From positions 1 through 17,617 of the forward strand of contig JAKOQD010000222.1 in the NCBI GenBank assembly GCA_029778515.1: DNA of 17,617 bases, in the 5' to 3' direction. The first letter of the stretch is position 1, and every line of letters starts with the position of its first letter. The stretch comes from Actinomycetes bacterium. Lineage in GTDB: Bacteria; Actinomycetota; Actinomycetes; Propionibacteriales; Propionibacteriaceae. Positions 16,069 to 17,617 of this stretch are shown here, in pieces. The translations under genes and the position numbers were made by a program. Under the pieces are notes generated by a model, which saw only the letters and a list, made by a program, of their open reading frames with translations, had not been told where the DNA came from and searched no databases.

Positions 16069-17617
16069 TGTTCACCCTCGATCCCTACGCGGCCCGCAGC
16101 TGCGCACTGAAGACCCACCACGCCTTCCATCCGGGCGTGGTCAAGCCGAGCACGCCTGTCCCACCGAGTCGGTTGCCGGGCAGCGCTGAATTCGTCGCTG
16201 CCACCTATGCTCGCATTCTCGCCGGACGCGCGGTGGTCGTCGACCTGCGGAGCCTGCACGGCGAGCCGAGCGAGGCGCAGGAAGCCGCCTGCCTGGCTGC
16301 CATGGCTGACCAGACCGAAGTGATCATCGGCGGCCTGCTGCCCCGGGACTGGGAAGGGCACCGCTCCAGCCGCGCCGATCTGCTGGTGCGCTCGCCGGAC
16401 GGCGGCTACTTCCCCGGACTGGTGAAGTATCAGCGCGTGGTCGACCTGCGCAAGGACGACTTCGAGTTCGTGTATTCGGAACTGGCCGAACTGCCGGCTC
16501 GCTGTTCGACCACCGGACGCAGGTACCGCTGGCACTGGCGGTGGGCGAACGCGCTTCAGCTGGCGCACCTGTGGCGGCACCTGAGCGTGCTCGGTCATGC
16601 CGCGAAGAGCGCGCCGGCCGGTCTGGTGATCGGCAACGACGAAGCGTTCGACCAGGTCGCTTGCTGGCTGGAGCTGACCGTTGCATCCTGCCCACCCGCG
16701 CCGACCCAGCTCGATGCGTCCGCCGAAGGCACGGTGCAGGTGAGCGCGCTGGATCGCTACGACCATGACTTCGCCGCCCGGGTCGAGCTGGCCGAACTCG
16801 CGTCCGCCGCCAACCCCGACGACCCGCCGCTGCTCAAGCCGATCGTCTGCTACGAGTGCTCCTACTGCCCGTGGTGGGCGTACTGCCGATCGCAACTGGA
16901 CGACGACGACCTCTCGCTGCGGATCAACAAGTCGCCGCTGGACGGGCACGAGATCTCCGTGCTGCGCGAGTCCGGGGTGGCGACGGTGACCGAGCTGGCC
17001 GGTGTCGACCTCGACTCGCTACTGCCCGACTACCTGCCGCGGGTGGTGCACCGCACCGGCGCAGAGGACCGGCTGCGACTGGCGCAGCGACGCTCACGGC
17101 TGCTGCTCAGCGGAGTCGAATTGGAGCGGACGGCCACCGGGCCGATCGACATCCCGAAAGCCTGCATCGAGATCGACATCGACGTCGAAACCTCTCGCGA
17201 CGACCGGGTCTATCTTTGGGGCTTCTGGGTCAGCGAGCCCGACGACGGCGGGTACTACCAGGAGTTCAGCAGCTTCACCGACCTCGACGAAGCGGCCGAG
17301 CTCGAGTTGGCCCGGCAGGCGATGGCCTGGCTTCGGGATGTGACCGAGGGCAGCGAGTCGCTGGTTTTCCACTACTCCGACTACGAGGTCGTGCGCCTGA
17401 CCCGTCTGGCCAAGAGCGGTGCCGCGGAGGTGGTGTGGGCTGTGGAATACGCCCGCGAGCACTTCGTCGACCTGTTCTCGATCGTGCGCAAGCAGTTCTT
17501 CGGCACCAACGGTCTCGGGCTGAAGGTGGTCGCGTCCGCCGGGGCGGGCTTCCACTGGCGCGACGACGACCCGGGCGGCCTGAACAGCATGCGCTGGTTC
17601 GACGAGGCCGTGCACGC
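16068..17617 (+). CDS. TM0106-family RecB-like putative nuclease (partial, C-terminus beyond window)
   Basis: The 516 visible codons encode a two-domain nuclease-like protein. The N-terminal part (about 1-275) is RecB/Cas4-like, with SRADLLVRSPDGG (101-113) followed by GLVKYQRVVD, and ends in a cysteine cluster Cys261, Cys264, Cys267, Cys273 (CYECSYCPWWAYC) like the iron-sulfur motif of such nucleases. A helical segment HEISVLRESGVATVTEL (294-310) follows. The second domain starts near 365 with IEIDIDVETS (Asp370/Asp372, Glu374) and continues with FHYSDYE (434-440), as in RNase H-like DEDD exonucleases (YprB type). The expected (D/E)xK acid is not obvious, since the aligned residues read LVK. 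The ATG at 16068 overlaps the menG stop (TGATG). The role is unknown; DNA repair or nucleic-acid turnover is inferred. Confidence 0.88.
   Translation, partial: MFTLDPYAARSCALKTHHAFHPGVVKPSTPVPPSRLPGSAEFVAATYARILAGRAVVVDLRSLHGEPSEAQEAACLAAMADQTEVIIGGLLPRDWEGHRSSRADLLVRSPDGGYFPGLVKYQRVVDLRKDDFEFVYSELAELPARCSTTGRRYRWHWRWANALQLAHLWRHLSVLGHAAKSAPAGLVIGNDEAFDQVACWLELTVASCPPAPTQLDASAEGTVQVSALDRYDHDFAARVELAELASAANPDDPPLLKPIVCYECSYCPWWAYCRSQLDDDDLSLRINKSPLDGHEISVLRESGVATVTELAGVDLDSLLPDYLPRVVHRTGAEDRLRLAQRRSRLLLSGVELERTATGPIDIPKACIEIDIDVETSRDDRVYLWGFWVSEPDDGGYYQEFSSFTDLDEAAELELARQAMAWLRDVTEGSESLVFHYSDYEVVRLTRLAKSGAAEVVWAVEYAREHFVDLFSIVRKQFFGTNGLGLKVVASAGAGFHWRDDDPGGLNSMRWFDEAVH

Noticed and set aside
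16848..16890. Cas4-like cysteine cluster as a sign of a CRISPR locus
   Set aside because: No direct-repeat array or other cas gene is present; the cysteines fit the TM0106/RecB-like family.
15966..16949. A 327-codon open frame on the minus strand
   Set aside because: It is antisense to menG and the TM0106-like nuclease, both of which carry family motifs.

Overview
The window is GC-rich, densely coded bacterial DNA with many GTG starts, overlapping ATGA/TGATG stop-start junctions and strongly actinobacterial proteins: a MenJ-type menaquinone reductase, NuoC and NuoD with N-terminal extensions, a HutC/DasR-type GntR regulator and a TM0106-family nuclease. It looks like an actinomycete, possibly a relative of the Propionibacteriaceae, but the sequence alone does not fix the genus.

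Left part (1-5324), respiration and menaquinone. On the minus strand, menJ is followed by nuoA-nuoB-nuoC-nuoD, with nuoD cut by the window edge. These genes are tightly packed and encode a menaquinone side-chain reductase and the first subunits of the proton-pumping NADH dehydrogenase. Divergently, on the plus strand, lies an isochorismate synthase gene (menF), the first committed step of menaquinone synthesis. It may be read from a leaderless GTG.

Middle part (5325-15244), an accessory block, all genes on the minus strand. It opens with a convergent spacer holding four copies of a ~26-bp imperfect-dyad element in mirror arrangement and a hairpin terminator. Next come an 84-aa unknown protein, a SWIM-finger SNF2 helicase and a CPBP membrane protease. 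The last two overlap by 4 bp. Then comes an amino-sugar catabolic operon, gntR-nagB-nagA, preceded by a DasR-type operator. The block ends with a two-gene ABC transporter (ATPase plus large permease with overlapping ends).

Right part (15245-17617), plus strand. menG, the last methylation of menaquinone, overlaps by 1 bp a TM0106-family RecB-like/RNase H-like nuclease gene that runs off the window.

The three menaquinone genes (menF, menG, menJ) and nuo form one functional theme. About 10 kb of unrelated genes separates menF from menG. No rRNA, tRNA, CRISPR array, transposase or phage gene was seen. The least explained structures are the four-copy repeat cluster, the CPBP-SNF2 coupled pair, and the coupling of a nuclease to menG.
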